A program made the translations under genes and the position numbers. Source: Parcubacteria group bacterium (lineage in GTDB: Bacteria; Patescibacteriota; Minisyncoccia; Minisyncoccales; CG1-02-41-26). From it: a stretch of 17,440 bases of DNA. Position 1 is the stretch's first letter; each line of letters begins with the position of its first letter. The notes beneath the pieces were generated by a model that worked only from the letters and a program-made list of their open reading frames with translations, made no database searches and was not told the DNA's origin. Below are positions 7,465-13,074 of this stretch, piece by piece. The stretch is from NCBI GenBank assembly GCA_013203565.1, contig JABMPZ010000078.1, positions 1 through 17,440 of the forward strand, written 5' to 3'.

Positions 7465-7989
7465 ATGGAAAAATATTCTAATTTATCTTTTGTCAAACAA
7501 AAAGAATTGCTTAGAGATTTTTGTAGCGCCTTGTTGACTTTACAAACAGAAGAAGAGGCAGTCAATTTTTTAGTTGACTTATTAACTAAGGAGGAGGTTA
7601 TAAAATTGGCGAAAAGAATTAAGATAGCCCAGCTTTTATTGCAAGGCAATAAGTATAGAAAAATAGTTGAGACTCTTAATGTAAGCCAAGCAACGGTTGC
7701 TAAAGTTGCTCTATGGTTAAAGGAGGGAGGAGATGGTTTTAAGTTGATTTTTAAGAGAGAAAAGAAAAGATCAAATAAAATTGAACCTGGAGAAAATTTT
7801 GGTTTGGCTATAAATGAGTGGAAGCGGTTCAAAAAAAGATATCCTTCAATGTTCTGGCCTTCTTTATTAGTTGAGGGAATAATTAATTCAGCTGATAAAA
7901 AAGAAAAAGAAAAATTTAAGAAAGTTTTTGAAAAGTTAGACCATAGGTCAAAGATTTATAAAGAAGTCAATGAAATTTTTAAACGATAA
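7465..7989 (+). CDS. YerC/TrpR-family DNA-binding regulator with C-terminal extension
   Basis: Residues about 8-95 match the TrpR/YerC-YecD fold: an all-helical N-terminal part, LTKEEVIKLAKRIKIAQLLL, and the helix-turn-helix YRKIVETLNVSQATVAKVALWL. The remaining 80 residues (about 96-174) are a basic, aromatic-rich extension (KRSNKIEPGENFGLAINEWK and onward) not present in E. coli TrpR; its role is unknown. This longer type is annotated in candidate-phyla genomes as Trp family transcriptional regulator. No tryptophan genes are nearby, so the effector and target are unknown. It has no SD (an A-rich run precedes the ATG). Copies of one palindromic core flank the gene at 7341 and 8064; whether it binds them is speculation. 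Confidence 0.8.
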   Translation: MEKYSNLSFVKQKELLRDFCSALLTLQTEEEAVNFLVDLLTKEEVIKLAKRIKIAQLLLQGNKYRKIVETLNVSQATVAKVALWLKEGGDGFKLIFKREKKRSNKIEPGENFGLAINEWKRFKKRYPSMFWPSLLVEGIINSADKKEKEKFKKVFEKLDHRSKIYKEVNEIFKR

Positions 7990-8060
7990 GGAGAGAGGGG
8001 AAGGGGCTTAGTGGAGTTTTTGAGTATGATATGTAAAATAGATTGAGTAGAATTTTATTT

Positions 8061-8104
8061 TTGCATAACGCTTCACTGCTACATAGCAGTGAAGCGTTAT
8101 GCAA
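8061..8104. repeat. 44-bp palindrome, second copy of the 38-bp core
   Basis: The left arm TTGCATAACGCTTCACTGCTA (8061-8081, 21 bases) pairs perfectly with 8084-8104 around CA. Bases 8064-8101 are identical to 7341-7378. The outer three base pairs (TTG/CAA) differ from those of the first copy yet are still complementary. It lies about 70 bases after the regulator gene. It has no T-run on the + strand. Confidence 0.88.
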
Positions 8105-8149
8105 GAGTGTAGTTTATGTAAAAAAATACGAGAAAGACAATAAAAGTCA

Positions 8150-8158
8150 TGATAAAAT
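8150..8158 (+). promoter_or_regulatory. Extended -10 promoter of the DUF1858 gene
   Basis: TG (8150-8151), one base, then TAAAAT (8153-8158), five of six matches to TATAAT. No clear -35 is seen. The expected transcript start is about 8165, giving a leader of roughly 14 bases with no strong SD. Confidence 0.45.
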
Positions 8159-8178
8159 TAATAAAAACTGAGTAATTT

Positions 8179-8418
8179 ATGTCAAAAATAACAAAAATAA
8201 CAACAAAAACAAAGAAGATAACAAAAGACACAACATTGGGTGAAGTTTTGGAACTCCCAGGGGCAGAGCAGATTTTAGCTAAATACAAAGTACCATGTTT
8301 GACATGTCCAATGGCTCAAATGGAGATGGGTGTTTTAACAATAGGAAATATATGCAAAATGTACGGAGTGGATTTAGAGGGGATATTAAAAGAGCTGAAT
8401 AAGACAGAAAGTAAGTGA
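8179..8418 (+). CDS. DUF1858 redox-disulfide domain protein
   Basis: A 79-aa protein whose residues about 17-75 match the DUF1858 / hybrid-cluster-protein-associated redox disulfide domain: TTLGEVLELPGAEQILAKY, then the CLTC pair (C40, C43), then a helix ending GVDLEGILKELN. Members of this family stand alone or are fused to other redox proteins; a thiol-disulfide role is usually inferred from the CxxC, without direct proof. The N-terminal 16 residues are a K/T-rich low-complexity lead. No hybrid cluster protein gene is in the window. It is convergent with the next minus-strand gene, with only 19 bases between the two stops. Confidence 0.8.
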   Translation: MSKITKITTKTKKITKDTTLGEVLELPGAEQILAKYKVPCLTCPMAQMEMGVLTIGNICKMYGVDLEGILKELNKTESK

Positions 8419-8429
8419 GATAAATAAAA

Positions 8430-8454
8430 AACAGAGTTCATTTTGAACTCTGTT
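8430..8454 (-). terminator. Intrinsic terminator of the 99-aa minus-strand gene
   Basis: ACAGAGTTCA (8431-8440) pairs with TGAACTCTGT (8444-8453), three-base loop; an outer A-T pair can extend the stem. Read on the minus strand, the hairpin is followed by TTTTTATTTAT. The stem includes the last codons and stop of the gene ending at 8438. Confidence 0.75.
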
Positions 8455-8737
8455 CCTCATCCTTTATAATTGCAAGGTTGTCACAGGATAGACCTACTTC
8501 ATTTCTGATGACTCCCTCTTCCTTTATTATAGTAATAAATTCTACTGTAACCTGGCTTAAATCATCATAGTATTTCCCGATGATTTGCCCATATGACCCT
8601 GCCCAACAAAATCTGCACTCTCTGTCTCCCCTGTGGACATCATCGGTTTCGATTACTTTCACATATTCTTTATTAAAAAATGAAACACTATCTGAATTGT
8701 ATCCACATAACTCGGTTACAATACTTTTTATTCCCAT
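8438..8737 (-). CDS. Unrecognised 99-aa protein with CxxC
   Basis: I do not recognise a family. The protein is soluble-looking and acidic at the C-terminus, with cysteines at 11, 41, 44 and 85; C41-RF-C44 in RECRFCWAGSYGQ could bind metal or form a disulfide. The start is supported by a G-rich SD-like AGGGGG about five bases before the ATG and by a strong promoter about 50 bases upstream. A terminator overlaps its 3' end. With its own promoter, SD and terminator it is a stand-alone unit. It looks less AT-rich than its neighbours, which could mean recent acquisition, though I have not counted this. Confidence 0.7.
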   Translation of the reverse strand: MGIKSIVTELCGYNSDSVSFFNKEYVKVIETDDVHRGDRECRFCWAGSYGQIIGKYYDDLSQVTVEFITIIKEEGVIRNEVGLSCDNLAIIKDEEQSSK

Positions 8738-8785
8738 GATATCCCCCTATTCAATTTAAATTGTTATGAGTTTAATAGCTACCTT

Positions 8786-8813
8786 ATTATACCATATTCC
8801 TATAATTTTGCAA
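8786..8813 (-). promoter_or_regulatory. Strong sigma70 promoter of the 99-aa gene
   Basis: On the minus strand: TTGCAA (8813-8808), a 16-base spacer and TATAAT (8791-8786), with TGG just before the -10 (extended -10). The expected start near 8779 gives a leader of about 40 bases before the ATG at 8737. Confidence 0.75.
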
Positions 8814-8871
8814 GTCCATCACTAGAGGAATCTAGAGTTTGAGAAGGTTTTGGTGGTAAAATAAAATATCA

Positions 8872-8902
8872 ATCGGGCAATAGATTTCTCTATGTGCCCG
8901 AT
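8872..8902 (-). terminator. Probable terminator of the 78-aa minus-strand gene
   Basis: ATCGGGCA (8872-8879) pairs with TGCCCGAT (8895-8902), and ATAGA (8880-8884) with TCTAT (8889-8893), leaving loop TTTC and one bulged base. On the minus strand it is followed by T-rich TTGATATTTTATTTTA. It lies 17 bases after the stop at 8920. Confidence 0.6.
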
Positions 8903-8919
8903 ATGATTCCATTGTTCGA

Positions 8920-9156
8920 CTATCCAACTTCTTTAAGTGTCAAAGTGATGTCAAGTTTGCTTAGTTCTTTTTCAAGGGTTGATATCATTTCGGTTATGAT
9001 GTTTTCGGCTGTATTTTCAGAAATTCCAAAAGAGTCAACTAATGTAGACCACAGAGTGGAATCATCATCAACCAAATCATCCCGGATTTCGTTTATCCCT
9101 TCTTCGAATTTCTGTTCCTTGACCTGTCCTTCTAAACCCTTCGTATTTTCAGCCAT
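8920..9156 (-). CDS. Unrecognised small acidic protein (78 aa)
   Basis: The protein starts MAENTKGLEGQVKEQKFEEG and continues acidic and helical, ending KLDITLTLKEVG. No family is recognised; there are no cysteines and no membrane segment. I place the start at the ATG at 9156 because a textbook SD (AAGGAG, minus strand at 9168-9163) lies six bases upstream; an in-frame ATG at 9195 would add 13 residues but has no SD. It is divergent from the metallo-beta-lactamase gene at 9233 and has a hairpin terminator after its stop. The TWO-helix look (FEEGINEIRDDL; ENIITEMISTLEKELSKL) would suit a small binding protein, but this is only an impression. Confidence 0.65.
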   Translation of the reverse strand: MAENTKGLEGQVKEQKFEEGINEIRDDLVDDDSTLWSTLVDSFGISENTAENIITEMISTLEKELSKLDITLTLKEVG

Positions 9157-9232
9157 TATTTTCTCCTTGTTTAGTGGATTAAAGCTTGGAGTCAAACATT
9201 ACTAACATTAACTTTTTTTTAAGATAAGTCAA

Positions 9233-10114
9233 ATGAAAAACATTAAAATTAAAATTTTGTTGGGTGCTGTTGTGCTTCTTGGGTTTGCTAATTTCTTTGT
9301 TTGGGTTGAGGTTTTTGGATTAGGTGGAGGAGAGCTTGAGGTTGTTTTTTTTGATGTTGGGCAGGGTGATTCTATTTTCATTGAAACTCCTGAAGGGCAT
9401 CAGGTTTTAGTTGATGCAGGGCCGAGTGGGGGAATTATCTTGGAGAAATTGGCAGGGGAGATGCCTTTTTGGGATCGTACTATTGATTGGATTGTTCTTA
9501 CTCATCCTGATTATGATCACTTGCGGGGATTTTTAGATGTATTAGATAGATATGAAGTTAAGAATATTTTGTGGACAGGTGTTTCGAAGGAAACAAAAAC
9601 ATTTGAGAGATGGATGGAGAAAATAGAACAAGAAAAATCACAAGGTGCGAATGTTTTTATTGCAAAGAGAGGGCAGGTTATTAAAACAGGTGATGCGTTG
9701 TTTTATGTTTTCCATCCTTTTGAGAATTTAGAAGGTGTGTCTGGTGAAAAAGGCAGTAATGGAACTTCTATTGTAATGAAATTAGTCTTTGGAGAGAATA
9801 GTTTTCTATTTTTAGGAGATATTGGGAAAAAAGAAGAAGCATCTTTATTAGTAAGAAGCGACTCTGCTGTTAGTTTGTCGGCTCAAGTTTTAAAAGTAGC
9901 TCATCATGGGAGTAAAAGCTCAAGAGATGAAGGTTTTTTTGAAGTTATAGCTCCAGAGATTGCTGTGATATCCGTAGGGCGTGATAATAGTTATGGGCAT
10001 CCAAGTTTAGAGGTGTTGCAGGATTTAGAAAAATTTGGTATAAATATATTAAGGACTGATGAAAAAGGCGATATAAAAATCACTGCTTCAGGCAGTGGTT
10101 TATTTATTAAATAA
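9233..10114 (+). CDS. ComEC/Rec2-type metallo-beta-lactamase protein, membrane-anchored
   Basis: A 293-aa protein with one N-terminal hydrophobic segment (about 8-27) followed by a metallo-beta-lactamase domain. The metal motif is THPDYDH (H91, D93, D95, H96), with FLGDIG and KVAHHGSKSS downstream. The ordering VVFFDVGQGDSIFIETPEG then VDAGPSG is typical of the domain found at the C-terminus of the DNA-uptake channel ComEC, where it may act as a nuclease. Here it stands alone without the ComEC channel, probably facing the cell exterior behind its anchor. A nuclease or phosphodiesterase role is likely but the substrate is unknown. The next gene starts 16 bases after its stop. No SD; TAAGAT lies seven bases before the ATG. 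Confidence 0.85.
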   Translation: MKNIKIKILLGAVVLLGFANFFVWVEVFGLGGGELEVVFFDVGQGDSIFIETPEGHQVLVDAGPSGGIILEKLAGEMPFWDRTIDWIVLTHPDYDHLRGFLDVLDRYEVKNILWTGVSKETKTFERWMEKIEQEKSQGANVFIAKRGQVIKTGDALFYVFHPFENLEGVSGEKGSNGTSIVMKLVFGENSFLFLGDIGKKEEASLLVRSDSAVSLSAQVLKVAHHGSKSSRDEGFFEVIAPEIAVISVGRDNSYGHPSLEVLQDLEKFGINILRTDEKGDIKITASGSGLFIK

Positions 10115-10130
10115 TTATTAAAAAGTATAT

Positions 10131-11195
10131 ATGAAAAATATAGAATTCCCTATTTTTAAGACAAAAATAGAAGGTGTAGATAAGAAGTTTGATATGACTG
10201 ACGCTGAAGAGCGAAAGGCATATTTTGATGCAAAGGCAGGTGATGAGATCGCAAGATTAAGAGAGTACTTAAAGGAAAATAGTTTCATTGTCTATATGCT
10301 TGGCAAGAAGAATTCCGGCAAAGGAACCTATGCTAAAATGTTTAAGGAAATAGTTGATAAAGATAGGATAGAGCATGTTTCAATGGGAGATATGGTGAGA
10401 GAGCTTGATGAAGTAGTAGCTGATAAAGATAAGTTGGAGATGTTTACTAAAGAATTAAAAAAGACATACAGAGGTTATCTTCCATTGGATGATATTATTG
10501 CTTCTATGAAGAATAGAAGCACTAAGACACTTTTACCAAGTGAGTTGATTCTGGCTTTAGTTAAAATGAAAATATCAGAACAACCTAAAAAGGCACTTTT
10601 TATTGATGGTTTTCCAAGACAATTAGATCAGATTTCTTATTCTTTATTTTTTAGGGATTTAATTGGCTATAGAGATGACCCTGATGCTTTTGTGCTTATT
10701 GATATTCCTGAAAATGTTATTGATGAGAGAATAAAATACAGAGTTGTTTGTCCTAAGTGTCAGACATCAAGGAATTTAAAACTTTTGCCGACCAAAGATG
10801 TTGTTCATGATGCAAATGATGAATTCAAATTGCTTTGTGATAATTCAGAGTGTAGTAAAGAAGAGTTAGCTCCAAAAGAAGGAGATGAGTTAGGGATTGA
10901 GCCGATTAGAGAGCGATTAAAAGTTGATGAAGATTTAATTAAAAAGGCATTCTCTTTACATGGTATTCCTAAGGTGCTTTTACGCAATTCTGTGCCTGTA
11001 GATAAGGCAGAAGAATATGTAGACTCCTATGAGATAACTCCTGCTTTTAGTTATGAGAAGGAGGGAGAAGCAATAAAGACAAATGAGAAGCCATATGAAG
11101 TTGAGGATGACGAAGGAGTATTATCTTATAGCTTAATGCCACCTCCAGTTGTTCTTTCTCTTATAAAGCAACTTGTTGAAGCATTTGGTATTTGA
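10131..11195 (+). CDS. Adenylate-kinase-like nucleotide kinase with N- and C-terminal extensions
   Basis: The central part (about 52-280) is adenylate-kinase-like: P-loop GKKNSGKGT (58-66), HVSMGDMVRE (AMP-binding region), FIDGFPRQ, and a cysteine-type LID with C207, C210, C236 and C241 (C-x2-C, then C-x4-C), which could bind zinc. The usual Adk is about 215 aa; this is 354 aa, with some 50 extra residues in front and about 70 behind. The LID spacing of 25 residues between cysteine pairs is also longer than usual. It may be a nucleoside monophosphate kinase with changed specificity; whether it is the cell's main Adk cannot be told here. It probably shares a transcript with the gene ending at 10114. 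The stop overlaps a downstream promoter. Confidence 0.8.
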   Translation: MKNIEFPIFKTKIEGVDKKFDMTDAEERKAYFDAKAGDEIARLREYLKENSFIVYMLGKKNSGKGTYAKMFKEIVDKDRIEHVSMGDMVRELDEVVADKDKLEMFTKELKKTYRGYLPLDDIIASMKNRSTKTLLPSELILALVKMKISEQPKKALFIDGFPRQLDQISYSLFFRDLIGYRDDPDAFVLIDIPENVIDERIKYRVVCPKCQTSRNLKLLPTKDVVHDANDEFKLLCDNSECSKEELAPKEGDELGIEPIRERLKVDEDLIKKAFSLHGIPKVLLRNSVPVDKAEEYVDSYEITPAFSYEKEGEAIKTNEKPYEVEDDEGVLSYSLMPPPVVLSLIKQLVEAFGI

Positions 11196-11221
11196 CAAGG
11201 ATTTTGCATAATTGGTATAAT
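11192..11221 (+). promoter_or_regulatory. Strong sigma70 promoter of the structured RNA
   Basis: A perfect TTGACA (11192-11197), an 18-base spacer and a perfect TATAAT (11216-11221) preceded by TGG (extended -10). It overlaps the stop codon of the kinase gene (TGA at 11193-11195). The expected start is about 11229. Confidence 0.85.
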
Positions 11222-11228
11222 GTAGATG

Positions 11229-11372
11229 AGACCTTGTTTCTTTCAGTTCAAATTAGGATTACCTTTTTATTAGGGAGTTCAATATTTACTAAGCCCTGTG
11301 TTTGGTGCTTAGTGTGAGGGCACCCACTTGGATTTATATCCAAATATTGCTGAAAGTGACGGGGTTTTTTGT
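11229..11372 (+). ncRNA. ssrS: Probable 6S RNA
   Basis: A non-coding transcript of about 145 nt behind a near-consensus promoter. Its 5' end (ACCTTGTTTCTTTCAG, 11231-11246) pairs with its 3' end (CTGAAAGTGACGGGGT, 11350-11365), allowing G-U pairs, and is followed at once by a T-run (11365-11370). Inside are CAATATTT/AAATATTG, the hairpin ACTAAGC/GCTTAGT (loop about 12) and TTGGAT/ATCCAA. A long closing stem, an open middle and a GGGCACCCACTTGG block resemble 6S RNA, which binds the RNA polymerase holoenzyme by mimicking an open promoter. Known 6S RNAs are mostly 150-200 nt, so this is slightly short. The family is judged from memory of shape and motif; another structured RNA is possible. Confidence 0.65.
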
Positions 11373-11421
11373 TTTGACTTGGCAAGAATATAAAAAAATG
11401 CTAAATTAAATATATAATTAC

Positions 11422-12615
11422 ATGAATAAGGTTACAAAAACAATCTTTGTTATTATCCCGCTAATTATTTTAGCGCTTTTTAGTTATACTCTAAAACAGC
11501 AAGGCACATCATCTGAAATAGAGTGTGGTGGGGATGCTGATTTACACTTTTTCTTTAGTGAGTCCTGTTCTGTTTGTGCAAGAACAAGTATTTTCTTAAA
11601 TAATCTTGAACAAGAATATCCAGAATTAAGAATTTCTAAATGTAACTTGTCTGAAGAGGAAAGCGTTGAAAAATTACTTGAGTTTTATGCGGAATATGAT
11701 GTGCCACGGGAAAAGTATGGCACAGTTCCTATTATATTCTTACCAGATAAGTATCTCGTTGGATTTGGAGATTCTTATGCCAATGCACTTCAAGAGTATG
11801 CTGGGCTTTTGAGTACAGCAACGACTACGGTTGCCATAACTGCACCAGAAGAAGTAGAAAATGTTATCAGAATCCCTGTTTTAGGTGAAGTGGATGCAAA
11901 ACAATACTCCCTACCAGTGCTTGCCATTGCTTTAGGATTTTTTGATGGCTTTAATGTTTGTTCATTGGGTGCTTTGGTTATGATACTTGGTTTGATTTTA
12001 GTTTTGAGAAATAGAAAAAGGATATTATTGTTTGGTGGCGCATTTATAGTTACTACTGGTTTAGTGTACGGTCTTTTAATTGTGCTTTGGTATAACCTTT
12101 TTGTTCTCCTTGCTCCGTTTTTGAAAATAATGGAAGTTCTGATAGGTATTTTAGGAATTGCCGGAGGTATTTATTTCTTAAAAGATTTTATAAAGTTCAG
12201 AAAGCAAGGGCCTACTTGTGACATTGCAACTGGCCAGACATTTATGTCTAAGTTTTCAGCTAAGTTGCAAGATACTTTAGAAAACCGTACAAGTATTATC
12301 GCTATTATTTTGAGTATTCTTTTATTCGCTGTAGTAATAACCGTAGTAGAGTTTCCATGTTCAGCTGCCGTACCTTTATTTTTCGCGGGCACATTAGCAG
12401 AGGCAGGTTTACCTGCATGGCAGTATCTTTCATATATAGCATTGTTTATTCTTTTCTATATGATAGATGAGATTGTTATTTTCCTAATTGCCGTATTTAC
12501 AATGACAATAAAATTAGCATCTAAAAAGTTTGTTGTCTGGATTACTTTAGTTGAAGCAATAGTGCTTTTTGCATTAGGACTTTATTACCTTTTCGGATTT
12601 TTAATCTTCCGTTGA
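11422..12615 (+). CDS. Thioredoxin-domain/CcdA-like membrane fusion protein
   Basis: A 397-aa protein: signal anchor (about 7-24), thioredoxin-like domain with CSVC (C49-C52) in FFFSESCSVCARTS, a Ser/Thr linker (about 130-160), then about six membrane segments. The membrane part resembles CcdA/DsbD: cysteines lie within or next to helices at C180 (DGFNVCSLGAL) and C313 (EFPCSAAVPLFF), the expected pair passing electrons across the membrane. A likely role is moving reducing power to extracytoplasmic disulfides; the fused thioredoxin would be the partner. It is a stand-alone gene between an RNA gene and an attenuator. No SD; TATAAT (11413-11418) sits three bases before the ATG. Confidence 0.82.
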   Translation: MNKVTKTIFVIIPLIILALFSYTLKQQGTSSEIECGGDADLHFFFSESCSVCARTSIFLNNLEQEYPELRISKCNLSEEESVEKLLEFYAEYDVPREKYGTVPIIFLPDKYLVGFGDSYANALQEYAGLLSTATTTVAITAPEEVENVIRIPVLGEVDAKQYSLPVLAIALGFFDGFNVCSLGALVMILGLILVLRNRKRILLFGGAFIVTTGLVYGLLIVLWYNLFVLLAPFLKIMEVLIGILGIAGGIYFLKDFIKFRKQGPTCDIATGQTFMSKFSAKLQDTLENRTSIIAIILSILLFAVVITVVEFPCSAAVPLFFAGTLAEAGLPAWQYLSYIALFILFYMIDEIVIFLIAVFTMTIKLASKKFVVWITLVEAIVLFALGLYYLFGFLIFR

Positions 12616-12621
12616 TAAGTG

Positions 12622-12649
12622 TTGCATTATTTTGTGCATTTGTTAATAT
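12622..12649 (+). promoter_or_regulatory. Promoter of the leader-peptide/attenuator transcript
   Basis: TTGCAT (12622-12627), a 16-base spacer and TAATAT (12644-12649) with TG at 12641-12642 (extended -10). The expected start of transcription is at or next to the ATG at 12657, so the leader peptide would be on a leaderless message. Confidence 0.55.
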
Positions 12650-12656
12650 AAATAAT

Positions 12657-12734
12657 ATGTTAATCAAAGTCGTTTCACAAACTACTACATACAAGACCTT
12701 CTTTTATCAAAGGGGTCGTTTGACTTGGCTTTAG
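12657..12734 (+). CDS. Candidate leader peptide (25 aa) of an attenuator
   Basis: ATG to TAG encodes MLIKVVSQTTTYKTFFYQRG then RLTWL. It begins about where the predicted transcript starts. Its codons for QRGR (12708-12719) overlap AGGGGTC, the strand proposed to form the antiterminator with 12760-12766, so ribosome position on this peptide could decide between the two hairpins. The runs Thr-Thr-Thr-Tyr and Phe-Phe-Tyr come before that strand, where stalling would free it. There is no SD. It may be chance; no family is known. Confidence 0.4.
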   Translation: MLIKVVSQTTTYKTFFYQRGRLTWL

Positions 12735-12786
12735 AACAATAAACCATACAAAAACAAAGGACCCCTCTCACAAGAGGGGCTTTTTT
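12711..12786 (+). terminator. Attenuator: intrinsic terminator with competing antiterminator
   Basis: The terminator is CCCCTCT (12762-12768), loop CACA, AGAGGGG (12773-12779), then C and TTTTTT. AGGGGTC (12711-12717) is exactly complementary to GACCCCT (12760-12766), which covers the left arm of that terminator, so the two structures exclude each other. The SD of the next gene begins 2 bases after the T-run, leaving no room for a further promoter; the 60-aa gene therefore needs read-through. Confidence 0.65.
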
Positions 12787-12804
12787 GTAAAGGAGTGAAT
12801 CAGA

Positions 12805-12987
12805 ATGTCAGAAGATGTAGCAAAGATGATTTATGCTTTCAGGAAACTTGTTGACGGAATATCATCTGGGCAAATAGATATGCCAGAAGGAAATGCCTAT
12901 GATGACCTTATTGCAATTAAGAATGCAATCAATAGATTGGAGGGTAGTGAAGAAGAAATGATAAAAGTGTTGAGCGCAGCAAGTTGA
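12805..12987 (+). CDS. Unrecognised 60-aa protein behind an attenuator
   Basis: The protein reads MSEDVAKMIYAFRKLVDGIS and onward, and looks like a small all-helical acidic protein with no cysteine or membrane segment. No family is recognised. The start is supported by a strong SD, AAAGGAG (12789-12795), nine bases before the ATG. It is bracketed by two intrinsic terminators: the attenuator upstream (12762-12786) and a second one at 13011-13046. It is thus a single-gene unit whose expression seems to be controlled by transcription read-through. What it responds to is unknown. Confidence 0.65.
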   Translation: MSEDVAKMIYAFRKLVDGISSGQIDMPEGNAYDDLIAIKNAINRLEGSEEEMIKVLSAAS

Positions 12988-13010
12988 ATCCCAGCTCTTT
13001 ATTTCTCTAT

Positions 13011-13046
13011 ATACCCCAGTGATAAAGCATTGGGGTATTTTCTTTT
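13011..13046 (+). terminator. Intrinsic terminator after the 60-aa gene
   Basis: ATACCCCA (13011-13018) pairs with TGGGGTAT (13031-13038) around a 12-base loop, followed by TTTTCTTTT. It is well placed 24 bases after the stop. Confidence 0.8.
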
Positions 13047-13057
13047 GATTTTAAATT

Positions 13058-13072
13058 TGTTAAGATAAGTCA
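13058..13072 (+). promoter_or_regulatory. Extended -10 promoter of the MinD-like gene
   Basis: TG-T-TAAGAT (13058-13066), eight bases before the ATG at 13075, so the message would be leaderless or nearly so. The 13-base string TTAAGATAAGTCA (13060-13072) also occurs at 9219-9231, in the same place before the gene at 9233. No convincing -35 is seen. Confidence 0.45.
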
Positions 13073-13074
13073 TT

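Noticed and set aside
7383..7832. 149-codon frame on the minus strand
   Set aside because: It is antisense to the TrpR/YerC-like gene, with low-complexity hydrophobic content and no start signals.
8894..9205. A 103-codon open frame on the + strand
   Set aside because: It is antisense to the 78-aa gene, which has a consensus SD and a terminator; the + frame has no SD and starts inside the hairpin at 8872-8902.
12711..12735. Resemblance of GGGGTCGTTTGACTTGGC to the start of the ZTP riboswitch
   Set aside because: The conserved 3' part of that aptamer (CCGCCTGGGCA-like) is missing, and no purine or folate gene follows.
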